Shown here piece after piece: positions 20,872-31,574 of a stretch of DNA of 64,000 nucleotides. The notes under the pieces are model-generated. The model saw only the letters and a program-made list of their open reading frames with translations, ran no database searches and was not told the origin of the DNA. The number at the start of each line of letters is the position of its first letter. The first letter of the stretch is position 1. The DNA is taken from contig JARDYH010000001.1 in the NCBI GenBank assembly GCA_029215795.1, positions 296,118,654-296,182,653 of the forward strand, given 5' to 3'. The DNA comes from Anniella stebbinsi. Lineage: Eukaryota > Chordata > Lepidosauria > Squamata > Anniellidae. Made by a program: the position numbers and the translations under genes.

Positions 20872-21526
20872 TAGGGATGTCTATCATATTATTAAAATGT
20901 ACGATAACAATACGATAAGGTTGTTATCGTGCATGTGTTTAACAATGATGATACAATAAAAAAACCTATGATAATCATCGGAGACGATAATTTTCGGGCG
21001 ATTTTATTGGACTGCCATATAAATATACCTATAACTTCTGTATTTTAAAAGTCAGAGGCTTGAAACTTGGTCATAGTGCTTATGGGGTCTGCCTAAGTAT
21101 GTGTATGAAATTTGAAATCGATCCCTCCAACCCTCGATTTTATATGAATTTTTTAAAGATCGTTTCCATTCTGACAGGTCTGAATGAACGCACATGGCAA
21201 GCTGTCATTCTGATCTTTCAGAACGGAAATGATCTTTAATAAATTAATATAAAATCGAGGGTTGGAGGGATCGATCTCAAATTTCATACACATACTTAGG
21301 CATACCCCATAAGCACTGTGACCAAGTTTCAAGCCTCTAACTTTTAACATACAGAAGTTATAGGCATTTTTCTTTAAAAATAAGGCTGCAAAAAATATCG
21401 TTTTTTCACTATAATTATCGTGAAGACGATACGGTTCACCTACGATATGAATGAAGACGATAATGTTTTTTGGTCCGAAATGATGATAACAATAAACGAC
21501 GATATTTTTTGGCGTGCATACCCCTA
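20872..21526. mobile_element. 655-bp palindromic hAT-like element with perfect 8-bp duplication
   Basis: The ends are TAGGGATGTCTATC on the left and the complement of TAGGGGTATGCACGCC on the right. Exact CTCTCAAC copies sit at 20864-20871 and 21527-21534. Internally, two long inverted arms carry a roughly 110-bp module (CCTATAACTTCTGTATTTTA, GGCTTGAAACTTGGTCA, CGATCCCTCCAACCCTCGAT) in opposite orientations around a centre near 21170-21230. Outer parts are rich in TACGATAA and ACGATA words. An open frame on the minus strand follows the palindrome and is not a transposase. TAG...CTA ends and an 8-bp duplication indicate the hAT superfamily. Confidence 0.85.
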
Positions 21527-21556
21527 CTCTCAACTCCATTGAAGAACGTTAGGATA

Positions 21557-21648
21557 AGAGTAAGAAACAGAACAAGATAGAATCAAAGGGAAACACTTCA
21601 AAAGAGTAAGAAACAGAACGAGACAGAATCAAAGGTAAACACATCAAA
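21557..21648. repeat. Two-copy 46-bp tandem duplication
   Basis: AGAGTAAGAAACAGAACAAG and AGAGTAAGAAACAGAACGAG begin successive 46-bp units that differ at a few positions. It lies just outside the right target duplication of the preceding hAT-like element. Confidence 0.8.
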
Positions 21649-21929
21649 AGCCACACATATCTTCATTTGAACCAGGGGAAACAGACAGAAATAGCAAGAG
21701 AGAGAATGGGTGAGAAGGATCCAATGGTGTCCACCCTCAAACGCTATTTATGTTGCACTAGCAGAAACCAACACATCTGCAATGTCAATAGCAGTTGCCA
21801 GCATGATGGGTTTATCCATTGCATTAGTGGATGGACATTTGCTCCTTCCTTGTCCATTTTCCCTGGCCTTGGGACAGGGGGAGGTGACTGCCTCAACACA
21901 TCACCTGGCCTCTGATGTGCCTGGGAGAC

Positions 21930-22680
21930 CACTAGATGGGCGCTTTTCCCCATGGTGGCTTCGGAGTGGCGGCAGGTGATGTACATGATGCAGCTGCCAC
22001 TATGAAGCCATTGAGGGGCAAACCCCCTAAACTCCACTTTAAAAAAGTTGGGCACTTACCCCGACTTTTTTTCCCCTGCGGAGCCTGCCACAGCTGATGG
22101 CAACAGCTGATTGGTCCCCATTGGCTGGAGGAGGGATGGTTTGGACACCGTCCCTCTCTTCCTCCCCCTCCGGCTGCCCCGTTCCTTCCCATTTTTAATT
22201 TTTTAATTATTTTTATCTGTAGAGGCGACGGATCGCCTCTACAGATTCTAAAAAAATAAAAAAATACAAACAGGGGAAGGAATGGGGCAGCCAGAGGGGG
22301 AGGAAGAGAGGGATGTATGGTGCCCAAACCAGCTCACCTCCCTCTGACCTCCCTCTGGCTGCCCCATTCCTCCTCCCTCCCCGGTGTTCCACAAGGCAGT
22401 GGCTTCATATTTACATATGTTAAAAAAAAAAAAAAAAACAGGAGGGGATTGAAGAACGGGGCAGCCAGAGGAAGGAGAGCCTGGTTCGGGTACCTCACGT
22501 CTCCTCTATTCCTCCCCCACTGGCTATCCTGTTCCTATCCCCAGCCCTGTGCTTGGCGCAGCAGCAGCAACTCCACACTTGCGCTCCTTCCCATGCAGAT
22601 GCCGGGAAGGGGCACAAATGCAGAAGCCAGGGGCCTTCCGGCACCAAGGCATCACTGTCAAGATGGGGTCCTGAAAAGCA
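21930..22680. repeat. Unclassified dispersed repeat X, copy 3
   Basis: The segment starts near GATGGGCGCTTTTCCCCATG and continues with GGTGGCTTCGGAGTGGCGGC and TTTAAAAAAGTTGGGCACTT followed by CCCCGACTTTTTTT. It ends near CACTGTCAAGATGGGG. An inner perfect hairpin (14-bp arms ATCTGTAGAGGCGA with a 4-base loop) lies at 22215-22246. An A run of 16-17 lies near 22422. GC-rich CCTCCCTCTGGCTGCCCC-type strings occur in both orientations, giving further self-complementarity. Confidence 0.5.
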
Positions 22681-23092
22681 ATCTTACTCCCTGGGTCAGA
22701 ATACGTAAAGGGTGGAAATAAAGGTGATATTCTGAAGAATTACCTATAAATGTCAATTTTAACCACATTTCTGAAAATGACCTTAACATACATATACCGT
22801 TTCAATCTGGGGTACGCAACAGGGGAAACTAATATAACCTGTGTCTTTGACTATCTGTTTTCTTTTTTCTTTTTTTTTTCTTTTTTTGAAAATCAAGTCA
22901 ATCACAGGCTATTTGCCCACACAAGGCATTTGTGTGAAGTGTTTCCCTTTGTGGATTTCCCCATGCCAATGTAAACAGCAAAAAAAGGGGGAATGAGGGA
23001 GGTGTCGTGAAGATCTCTGGAACCACAAAATGAATCACTTGACATATTCAGAATGACATTTGGAGGTTCTCTCACACCACAACTATGCTACA
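22681..23092. other. Intergenic, apparently unique DNA
   Basis: No gene is recognised. A T-rich pyrimidine run (TTTTCTTTTTTTTTTCTTTT) lies near 22860-22885. Confidence 0.4.
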
Positions 23093-23100
23093 ATCTATGC

Positions 23101-23269
23101 CAGTGGTCTTCAACTGGTAGGCCGTGACCCAAAAGTGGGTCACGAGATCAGCCCAGATTGGTCACGGCAAAGCTGTTGCCACCATGTTGGGCAATTGTGA
23201 CATTGGGTCCCATGTTGCACATTGGGAGTCCGAGGTGGATATCATGCCTGGACCAGTTGAAGACCACTG
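23101..23269. mobile_element. 169-bp hAT MITE with perfect 8-bp duplication
   Basis: It starts CAGTGGTCTTCAACTGGTAG and ends CCAGTTGAAGACCACTG. The termini are near-perfect inverted repeats of the CAGTGGT type known from hAT elements. ATCTATGC occurs exactly at 23093-23100 and 23270-23277. Inside, GTGACCCAAAAGTGGGTCAC is itself palindromic. A sister copy is at 38064. Confidence 0.9.
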
Positions 23270-23565
23270 ATCTATGCATGTAAACTGGACATTGTACAAG
23301 GACCATCTTTGAGATCGGTGCCAAGTTAGAGGCAAAAGAATCTGTGTAAGTAATTGATAGAGTAGCCAAATTAGATTGGAGAGGCTAGGTCCAAATCGGG
23401 TACCATAGAGCCATTGCTGTCTAACCTTAGCCTGTTCCCAGTTCTTAGCCTAAGCTGCCACAGGCTCAGGGTTCTTGTCAGGATAAAACTTAACAACTTG
23501 TATTACCCCTTCTAGAACTCCTTTGAGATACAGTGGAATACAAATGTGAACGATAATAAATCTAT

Positions 23566-23684
23566 GGGTAAAATCCAACAAAAGTCCTACTTTGAGTAGA
23601 CCCACTGAAATGACTAGGACTAACATAAGTCTTATTTGTTTCAATGGGTCTACTCAAAGTAAGACTTAAGTGGAACTCTAACCC
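23566..23684. mobile_element. Palindromic MITE, GGGTAAAATCC type
   Basis: GGGTAAAATCCAACAAAAGT opens it. Inside, CTTTGAGTAGACCCACTGAA pairs with TTCAATGGGTCTACTCAAAG. The far end GTGGAACTCTAACCC is eroded. It is a sister of the elements at 4516 and 9960. Confidence 0.6.
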
Positions 23685-24294
23685 AGGATTCCTCAAAAAA
23701 AAAGAATTTTAAAGAAGATATTTCCTGTAATTCTTACCACCCAAAGGAACATTTTTCAAAGAGTCTATTTACGTAAAACTGGAGAAAAAAGATTTCCCTC
23801 TACATATGCATGCACCTGCATGCATGCATACACACCCACCCATTATTTTTGTTTTGTGGCCCTATCTTATCATTAGTTGGGCTCTTTATAAGAACACATT
23901 TAGCCTGCAATCCTATAGATCCTGGGAAGGTGCCCCTAAGGCCATAGGCTTTATAGGTCAAAGAGAGAGGTCCACCTTTGGAGGACGAACTTGAATTCTG
24001 AGCTTGGATTCCCTTCTCCCAATCCCATGGAAAGTTCCACCACATGTATCTCCAATGTTAGGAAAGGGGGACAATTTATGGTTAGGCATAGGCAAATCAG
24101 GGGAGGCTTTGGATCTGGCTGGGAGATGACAGTGGCCCGACATGGGCCCAGGCTCTCCCAACTGGGTACTGTATTAGTGAGCAGGGAAAGTGGGCGGGGG
24201 GGGGGAGTAGCCGTGGTCTTAACCTGACCAGACATCCTGTCCGGGAATTGAATCATATTGAATGTGTGTACCTGAGGCTTCCTCTACACGAGAA
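23685..24294. other. Intergenic DNA with possible H355 end
   Basis: A GCATGCA-rich stretch lies near 23807-23830. GGCTTCCTCTACACGAGA at 24276-24293 matches the H355 left end at 17 of 18 positions and directly abuts the L2 copy, so it may be a remnant of an H355 copy. No gene is recognised. Confidence 0.4.
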
Positions 24295-26302
24295 TCAAGA
24301 CCTAACTAGGGCTATCAACACGATCGCCCCCAAACGTCCTCTCCAACCCACTTCTAACAGGGTGCCCTGGTATACAGAAGACCTCAGGGAGTTGAAGCGG
24401 AAAGGATGACGACTGGAGCACTGATGGCAGAAAACCCGACTTATATCCAACAAGACATGATATAGAGAACATCTTCGTTCCTATGGGGTGGCAATACGTG
24501 CAGCAAAGAAAGCTTTCTTCTCTGCGCGCATTGCGTCTGCGAATTCACATCCAGCAGAACTGTTCAGGGTGGTGAGGGGTCTAACCCGGGCACCTTCCCC
24601 CCTGAATCCAACCTTACAGCCTTCGGTAGTTTGTTGTGATGCTTTTAACAATCATTTCACAGATAAAATCTCTCGGATAAGAACCGACTTAGATGCCATC
24701 GTTATATCAGAAGCTGACAATGGAATGTCCAGCGACTCCGCAAGTAGGATTACACTGGATCAGTTTCAGTTGGTGAGTACCGAGGACGTGGACAAGCTGC
24801 TTGGACGAGTGAGGAGGACGAATTGCCCTCTTGATCCCTGTTCTTCTTGGCTAGTCGTCCAGGGAGGAGATGCAGTTAGATCACATTTACAACATATTAT
24901 TAATGCATCTCTCAGGGAGGGGAGTTTCCCATCATGTTTAAAAGAAGCAGTGGTACGGTCGCTTCTAAAAAAGCCCTCCCTGGACCCCCTGGACCTTAAT
25001 AACTACAGGCCAGTATCAAATCTTCCATTTTTGGGCAAGGTGATCGAGAGGGCAGTTGCCTTCCAACTCCAGGCAGTTTTGGATGACACTGATTTTCTAG
25101 ACCCATTTCAAACCAGCTTCAGGGCAGGATACAGAGTTGAGACCGCTTTGGTCACCTTAGTGGTTGATCTATGCCTGAGTATTGACAGGGGGTACTCGTG
25201 GACCTCTCAGCAGCTTTCGATACCATCAACCATGGTATCCTTCTGGAGCGCCTGGGGGAATTGGGAATCGGGGGCACTGTGCTTCAGTGGTTCCGATCCT
25301 ACCTCTCGGGCAAGTTCCAGATGGTGATGCTTGGGGATAGCTGCTCTTCAAAGATGCCACAAGGTGCCATCCTTTCCCCAATGCTGTTTAACATTTATAT
25401 GAAACCGCTGGGAGAGATCATCTGGAGGCATAGGGCGGGGTGCTATCAATACGCTGATGACACCCAAATATATTTCTCTATGCCTTCGATAACATCGTCA
25501 GCTAAGGATAGTGTCTCCTCTGAATGAATGCTTGGAGGCGGTAATGGGCTGGATGAGGAAAAACAAACTGAAACTGAATCCAGACAAGACGGAGGTGCTT
25601 GCTGTCAAGGGTCACAACCTGGGTTTGGAGGTGTGTCAACCAGTTCTGGATGGGGTTGCACTCCCTCTGAAAGACTGTGTTCACAGCTTGGGGGTACTCC
25701 TGGATCCGTCACTCCAAATGACAGCCCAGATAGACGTGACGGCCAGGAGTGCCTACTATCAGCTTCGGCTGATATGCCAGCTGCGCCCCTTCCTAGAGTT
25801 GGAAGACCTAAAGACGGTAGTGCACACGCTGGTAACTTCGAGACTTGACTTCTGCAATGCGCTGTACATAGGGCTACCTTTGTACCTAGTCCGGAAACTT
25901 CAACTTGTTCAAAATATGGCAGCCAGGTTGGTCACTGGTACATCTAGGGGTGACCACATAACACCAGTTTTAAAATCACTTCATTGGCTGCCAATCAGTT
26001 TTCGGGCGAAGTATAAAGTGTTGGTTATTACCTTTAAAGCCCTACATGGTTTGGGTTCAGGTTACCTGCGGAATCGCCTTCTCCCATATAATCCGCCCCA
26101 CACACTCAGATCCTCTGGGAAGAACTTACTCAAATCAGCCAGAACTAGGCTGTCGAGTGTTACCCAGAGGACCTTCTCTTCTACCGTTCCCAGACTGTGG
26201 AATGGTCTGCCGGAGGAGATTAGACAAATTAGCAGTCTTCATGAATTTAAGATAGCCATGAAGTCTGCTCTCTTCCGGCAGGCCTATCCAGTTGAATTTT
26301 AA
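24295..26302 (+). pseudogene. L2 ORF2 reverse transcriptase remnant
   Basis: Conceptual translation moves between frames: plus frame 2 (stops at 24407, 24422 and 24458, then open from about 24461 to 25190), frame 1 (about 25190-25527) and frame 2 again (25511-26302). All three early stops are TGA where family members plausibly carry CGA, as expected from CpG decay. Motifs in order are PWYTEDLRELK, LDLNNYRPVSNLPFLGKVIE, DPFQTSFRAGYRVETA, DLSAAFDTINH with the first catalytic Asp, PQGAILSPMLFNIYM, and the YADD catalytic box at 25450-25461. The C-terminal part holds KLKLNPDKTEVL, LQLVQNMAARLVTG, SLHWLPI and RLWNGLPEEIR. Two frameshifts and three stops make it non-functional. Confidence 0.9.
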
Positions 26303-26426
26303 GATGTTTTTAATGATGTATTGGTTTTTATTTGTTTTTAATATCTCACCTATTGTGGTCTTTTGTATTTTATATTTATTGTTGTTCCCTGCCTCGATCC
26401 GGAGGGAGAGGTGGGTTATAAATAAA

Positions 26427-26431
26427 TAAAT

Positions 26432-26476
<45 letters not shown>
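26427..26476 (+). repeat. (ATG)n microsatellite, L2 tail
   Basis: About 15 ATG units directly follow the AAATAAATAAAT end of the L2 copy. The LINE tail is the likely seed of the microsatellite. Confidence 0.95.
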
Positions 26477-27708
26477 GTGATGCAGGACCCAAAGTTGTCT
26501 CAGTCTGTAACCACTCCCCCACCAGTGTTGTTGTTTTTAAAGGCCCTCCTTTATCACTTCTACTGTCAGCATGAGCCCATCAGGGCTTTGAATACCACGG
26601 AGGTTCCAACATCATCAAGATCCAGTTTAGGATTGCTCTATCAATGGTTTAACCAAACCTGAACCCTGTGTTGAAGTTACCATATCAGGCCCCTGGGATT
26701 TAGTACAACAAATTCAGAGATGAATGATGACATGATTGTTTGCCAGTCACAGGCTGGACAGGTGTTTTGAAGATGGGGATCTCATTGTACTAAGCGAGTG
26801 TCTCAAATTGCTCAGATCTTTACACAGCCGACGTCTCCAGTTACAACTGGAAATGGTCTATTATGCCATATTCTACAGAGCAGCCGCAAAGTTAAAACAA
26901 AGGCTAGCAGTAGCTGAACAAAGTCAGCATTAAATAAAGACTTCTGTGATGAATAAACTGCTCATGTTAAAACCTTGGGCTTTGAGGGTTGCAGATAATA
27001 TTCAGATCCTGGCAGTGTTTTGAAAGGATCCATTCTGAAATTTCACCAGCCAGCCAGCCAGCCAGCCCGCCCTAGAGATGATCTTCTTTGCCATGATATA
27101 CACACACACCCTAGGTGGATTAATGGGCACAGCTGAGGTTGTAAAGTCCCAGCATGAAGACCATTTGTGCAAATGATCTGATATATCATGTCTAAGCAGT
27201 GCGATCACAGCACAGCCCCTCTTATATTTCCTTCAAGTGTCAGTCATCACTGAGGGGTGGGTTCCACACATGCATGTACAGCCACTCGACTCCTCCTAAT
27301 TACTCATCCTATGATGACTTGCAGCTGAATCAGTGAACTGAATTCCCTGAAAGGCATTGCGCTTGGCATGATGGGAGTTGATAGGCCAGGCATCACTTGA
27401 TGCCACAGACATCAAGTGATGAAGACGCTCAATGTGAATCAGGCTTCACCTCTCCAGTCACTTGAATCCTCTCTCTTTATAGCACTTTCTAGCATAGCAG
27501 CAGCTGCCTGTCCCCAAGCTATTCAGTGGAGTCAGGAAGAGCTCTTTAGAAGTGTAGATGAGATTGACTAAGCTTTCCCCCTTTCTTACAAAGGAAGAAG
27601 CAAATCTGCAGAGCAGTACAAAATCATTATTTTGCTGAGATCTGCAAAGGGGTGGGGGAACCACCATTGCACTCTCACCCCAGGAAGACAAGGAATACAA
27701 ATAGTGGG
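26477..27708. other. Long intergenic stretch, apparently unique
   Basis: No gene is recognised. CAGCCAGCCAGCCAGCCAGC lies near 27049-27068 and a short ACACAC run near 27104. The 65-codon frame at 26736-26933 (MFASHRLDRCFEDGDLIVLS...) is composed like a coding exon in places, but I can assign it to no family and see no convincing splice sites. Confidence 0.4.
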
Positions 27709-27907
27709 CCTGTTCAGGCAATACGCTAAGCCATGATTAATCCTTTACCCCTTTTGCAGCAAATGCTTAGTGAGCATGTTTAAACCATGGTTATGTGGCC
27801 ACCATGGTTCACACAACACACTAAGCAATGGTTCACATGACACACTGAGCCATAATGTTTAGCTCAAAATGCTTAACCACTGTAGCTTAGTGTGTTGTCT
27901 GAACAGG
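27709..27907. mobile_element. MITE with CCTGTTCAG inverted ends, copy 1
   Basis: CCTGTTCAGGCAATACGCTA and the complement of TTAGTGTGTTGTCTGAACAGG are the ends. Inside, GCTTAGTGAGCATGTTTAAACC and ACCATGGTTCACAC recur in the opposite-orientation copy at 46863-47047. No clear target duplication is visible, and the superfamily is open. Confidence 0.75.
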
Positions 27908-28076
27908 GACATTGTCAAGTCGTGGAACTTCCTTCCTTGAAAGGTTCAGTTTGCCCCTTTTCACTGAGCTTTTCGTGGGAGTTTAAGTTCTGTTTCTCTC
28001 CCTTTTTTAAAACGTGGGAACTTTTTTATACCACTCTTAATGTATGGAACCGATTTTAATAATTAGAACAGGGTGG

Positions 28077-28105
28077 TTTGTTTGTTTGTTTGTTTGTTTG
28101 TTTGT
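28077..28105. repeat. (GTTT)n microsatellite
   Basis: About seven GTTT units are present just upstream of the H355 copy at 28135. Confidence 0.9.
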
Positions 28106-28134
28106 AATTTGAACCTTTTTTTTGTGGTAACTTG

Positions 28135-28816
28135 GACCCCCCTCTAGATGGATTCCGTTTGATGCCTGGTTAGCTGATTATGTGCATAATCGCTGAAGCG
28201 CTTTATTGTAAATGCTTGTATGCAGGAGGTAATTGAGCACTCAACTGGTGACCTTACCGGTTGTTTCAAATGTGCTTTACAGGTAGTTAGGCTGACCATA
28301 TGAAAAGGAGGACAGGACCCATGTAACTTTAACAGTTGCAGAGAAAAGGGAATTTCAGCTGGCGTCATTTGTATGCAATTAGTACCTGGTGAAATCACCT
28401 CTTCATCAAAGCAATTAAAGGTGTATGCACTATACTAGAGTGACCAGATACAAAAGAGGGCAGGGCCCCTGCAGCTTTAACTGTTGTAATGAAGAGGGAA
28501 TTTCACCAGGTACAAATTGCATACAAATGACACCAGCTGAAATTCCCTTTTCTCTATAACTGTTAAAGTTACATGAGGTCTGTCCTCCTTTTCATATGGT
28601 CAGCCTACAGGTAGTTAATGCGGAGAATCGCTTGTTCACATAAGCAAAATGCGCTTTAACGGCCGGAGCAAAATAAAACTCGCTATTTAACACGCATTCG
28701 ATAATGCGCATAATCAGAGAAAACGTGCCTCTACGCCCGATTTGCGCTCCGTTCTTGTAGAGGTAAATTTTTAATGTGCCTTGAAAGAGTTTGAAATTCC
28801 TCTTGTAGAGGCAGCC
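28135..28816 (-). mobile_element. H355 Harbinger-like MITE, copy C, split by a hAT MITE
   Basis: On the minus strand it reads GGCTGCCTCTACAAGAGG...GGAGCGCAAATCGGGCG...ATTATGCGCATTATCG...GGAATCCATCTAGAGG and ends GGTC. TTG flanks both sides on the plus strand (28132-28134 and 28817-28819), a 3-bp duplication. A 320-bp hAT-like element and its 8-bp duplication occupy 28288-28615. Removing them leaves about 354 bp, the modal family length. It shares the AACAACCGGTAAGG central segment with the copy at 55144. Confidence 0.9.
28288..28607. mobile_element. hAT-like MITE (TAGGSTGACC family), copy 2, nested
   Basis: The ends TAGGCTGACCATATGAAAAG and CTTTTCATATGGTCAGCCTA are perfect complements. CAGGTAGT at 28280-28287 is repeated exactly at 28608-28615, interrupting the H355 segment TTTACAGGTAGTTAATGCGG. 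It consists of two nested palindromic halves and has no coding capacity. It is younger than the H355 copy it sits in. Confidence 0.95.
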
Positions 28817-28847
28817 TTGAACTCTTTTGTTGTGTTCTATGAAAATG

Positions 28848-28849
<2 letters not shown>

Positions 28850-28883
<34 letters not shown>
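28850..28883. repeat. (TA)n microsatellite
   Basis: About 17 TA units are present shortly after the H355 copy. The tract can form cruciforms. Confidence 0.95.
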
Positions 28884-28887
<4 letters not shown>

Positions 28888-29809
28888 CAGCCGCTTTGCA
28901 GGGTATACAAACAAACAAATAAATACTGGAGCTACATCTAGACCAAGGGTGGGTATACTTCGGGTTTACAAGATCTACTTTGTTTTTACTAGAAGCCCGA
29001 GATCCGTTAGCCAGAGGCTGGTGCAAAAGTCGTACACATAGGCTACAATCCTATCCACACCTACTTGGGAGTACGTCCCACCGAACTCCATAGGACTTAC
29101 TTCTCAGTAGACATACACAGGATTGCACTGTTAGAATGAAATCATTTTGAACCTAGGAATTTGTTTTGAGTACTAGTCCTGCCACACAAAAATCCACTGC
29201 TGGATACTCAAACCTTTCTTAATGTCAGCATAATTAAGGGTGGGAAGAGATCATTTTGTTACTGCTCTTGTGAAAACAGTTGGGAGTCAGAAATTCTTGC
29301 CAATCTGCTGGAAATCCCCCAGAGTTCTACCAGTAAAAGCCAGACTGCCTATCCTAGTCACCCACACCAATCTAAACCACAGATTTATTAAGGATCTGCT
29401 GAAAGAGGTATTATACATACTACTCAAATGATTCTAACAGTCTGTCGCTAAGTGTAGGCCACCCTATCTCTGCAGAAGAATGTCATTCTGTGGCAAGCAG
29501 CTCCACCTTGCCTCAGGGCAAACAATAGAGGCAGCTTCCTTGTTTCCTCACAGCCGCGCATGCTTAGGTGAGATGCTGATGGTCCCAGCAAACTCCTAGC
29601 ATTTCTGTGCTACCCAAGGTTTGCTGGAGGCTCTCTTAAGTCCACTCAGTTCTGTCTGCCATCTAATGCCATTCTGGCTCCATGGAGTCATACAAGGTCA
29701 CTTTCAGGGGAAACATCTTGGGGCGGGGCTGCCAATTCAAAAGTTGTTACTGGTCTATCCAAGCTGTATGAGGTTCAACCCTAATTTATTTATGAATACA
29801 AATTAAATG
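28884..29809. other. Intergenic DNA with AAGTCC-type repeat
   Basis: An AAGTCC-type palindromic repeat lies at about 29040-29130 (GGCTACAATCCTATCC, CATAGGACTTACTTCTCAGT). No gene is recognised. Confidence 0.45.
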
Positions 29810-30155
29810 CCAGTCAGAAGCCTAGCATTTACCCTTTTATAGCCTACATCTGGAATGGATTCTGGACCTTCTCGGTGGTGGCACCCCATCTCTAGAAAAC
29901 TTTTTCTAAGGAGGTGCACTTACCCACTTCTTTCCAGACATTTGGGAAGATGTTCAAGACTTCTGTATATTGGAGCACTTACAGGTAAGTGTAGGCAGTT
30001 CTGCCTACTGTTGCTATTTCTGTTATTTTGATGATGGTTTTATGGTTTAGGATGTTATAGGTGTGTTGGGGGGTTGTAATTTAAACATCTTTGATGTTCT
30101 GTGTTGTTGCTGCTTTTATTAGCTGCTTTAAGAAACCTGTTTGTGGATAAAAAAA
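29810..30155 (+). mobile_element. L2/CR1-clade LINE 3' fragment
   Basis: Translation near 29845-29985 resembles the C-terminal LINE signature (TFSVVAPHL, KEVHLPTSFQ, GKMFKTSVY). It is followed by a noncoding 3' part with GTTTTATGGTTTAGGATGTT and a TGCTTTAAGAAACCTGTTTG end with an A run near 30150. It is 5'-truncated and frame-damaged. Confidence 0.55.
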
Positions 30156-31574
30156 AAAGAGGAATGTGTATTTAAAAATAATTTTCTCTTTTGTATCCAA
30201 CAATGTTCTGAATGTTGTTTAAAGGCATGGTCAGTATTGGATCCAGGACTTGGGGGGGGGGGGGGCTTTGGCAAAGCATCTTGCGTGGGTGAACCTTTGA
30301 TATGCAAGAGCCCAGGCATGCAAGCTAAGAATCAGTCCTTTGCCTCTGAGCTTCTTTGGCTCTCCATGCAAAAAGTGTGTCACGGGGGTGTAGTCGGACC
30401 CAGGAAATGCCTAACTTTGCCTCCTTCTGTTGCAAGTACCGGATGTGATATAGGTTTCATGTTACAATAGGAAATTAGGTGTTTAAAATGCTTATCATGC
30501 TTAGCATATCATTACCAAAGAGACACATTTGAAGAGGATCATTACAATCCAGGAACAGAGTTGTGCAAAACAATGGGCTCTTCTCCTTTGCCTTGATTTA
30601 ACTTCCTGTCAATCACATAGACTCTATGTGATGATGGACACTTTCATGTAAGCAACAGAGACGGAAGTGGCATTCAACAGAGATAGAGAGGTAGGATATG
30701 ATTTTCAAAATAGCTATTTCCAGTCTCCTTCTGCAACCCAGGTGGATTGAGATTCAAAAAATACACACACTCACAAAACCCCCACCAGCCTGGGACTGAA
30801 GTTATAGATGAAGTTTTATGAAACGGAACAAAGCCACTTCTGCAACAACAAAAGGACAGAGCTAAAACAGGAGGAGAGACAGCAGGTTAAACTCACCAGG
30901 GAAACCCTCACACCGAAATTAAATAGGACTCATGGGAAGGGCCTTTTCTTTCAACAGATCTGCCAGAGACATTCTGAGCCATTAACAGGCCTAATATACT
31001 GCATTACATTTCTAGGCATTTGTTGTCCCTTTATTGTGATCCCTACTTAAAATATCAAAGCTGTGAGAGGCTCAATGAGATATTGAAAGCTGAATAAGGC
31101 AGGTTTTGGATGACAAGCCCCAGTCCCTCCCTCTCTCTTTTTAAGAATCCTATGCCAGTGTCACTAGATGAAAAAGAAATCAAAAGTCCATGGGTGGGAC
31201 ATCATTGACTGACAAGGTATGGCCAGATCAAAAAGAGCCCTGTGTTCATAAATCAAAGAATCCAAACAAAAGGCAGAACAGAAAAAGTATTTTGAATCAT
31301 GTAACCTAGGCAGAACCTGTCACAACTTTGCATTATTTAAGGCTCCCGGAAGAGTTTTTCATCCACTTCTTGGTTGCAATCTTTAAAACACTTACACAGG
31401 AATAGGCCCCAATTAACACAGTGGGACTTACGTCTGAGTAAATGTGCACAGGGTTGCACTGTATATAGGTACATCGGGAATTCCTGCCCCCACAACACAA
31501 CTAGAACGAACAGCATGTCTGACCATAAATAAAAGCAAAATCTGCATTTGTCACTTAAAGGGGAGAACGGAGGC
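30156..31574. other. Long intergenic stretch, largely unique
   Basis: A 15-G run lies near 30252-30266. An AAGTCC-type fragment (GGGACTTACGTCTGAGTAAA) lies near 31423. The 30275-30310 segment may be a trace of the tRNA-Ala-like SINE. No gene is recognised. Confidence 0.4.

Larger units (their letters stand above)
24295..26476 (+). mobile_element. L2-clade LINE, 5'-truncated
   Basis: This is the most complete LINE in the window. It retains the end of the endonuclease-RT linker, the reverse transcriptase and the C-terminal domain of ORF2, a 3' region (TTGTTCCCTGCCTCGATCCG, GAGGTGGGTTATAAATAAAT) and an (ATG)n tail. The 5' end is lost: the endonuclease is absent. Protein similarity (NYRPVSNLPFL, DLSAAFDTINH, YADD, LHWLPI) places it in the L2/CR1 group. 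It is on the opposite strand to the related copies at 6261 and 61530. Confidence 0.9.

Noticed and set aside
20872..21539. 128-codon minus frame as a transposase fragment
   Set aside because: It covers one arm and the centre of a palindromic element and contains no DDE or hAT dimerisation motif.
26736..26933. 65-codon frame MFASHRLDRCFEDGDLIVLS as a coding exon
   Set aside because: The composition is protein-like, but there is no recognised family, no clear acceptor or donor and no neighbouring exon. Left as unassigned intergenic DNA.
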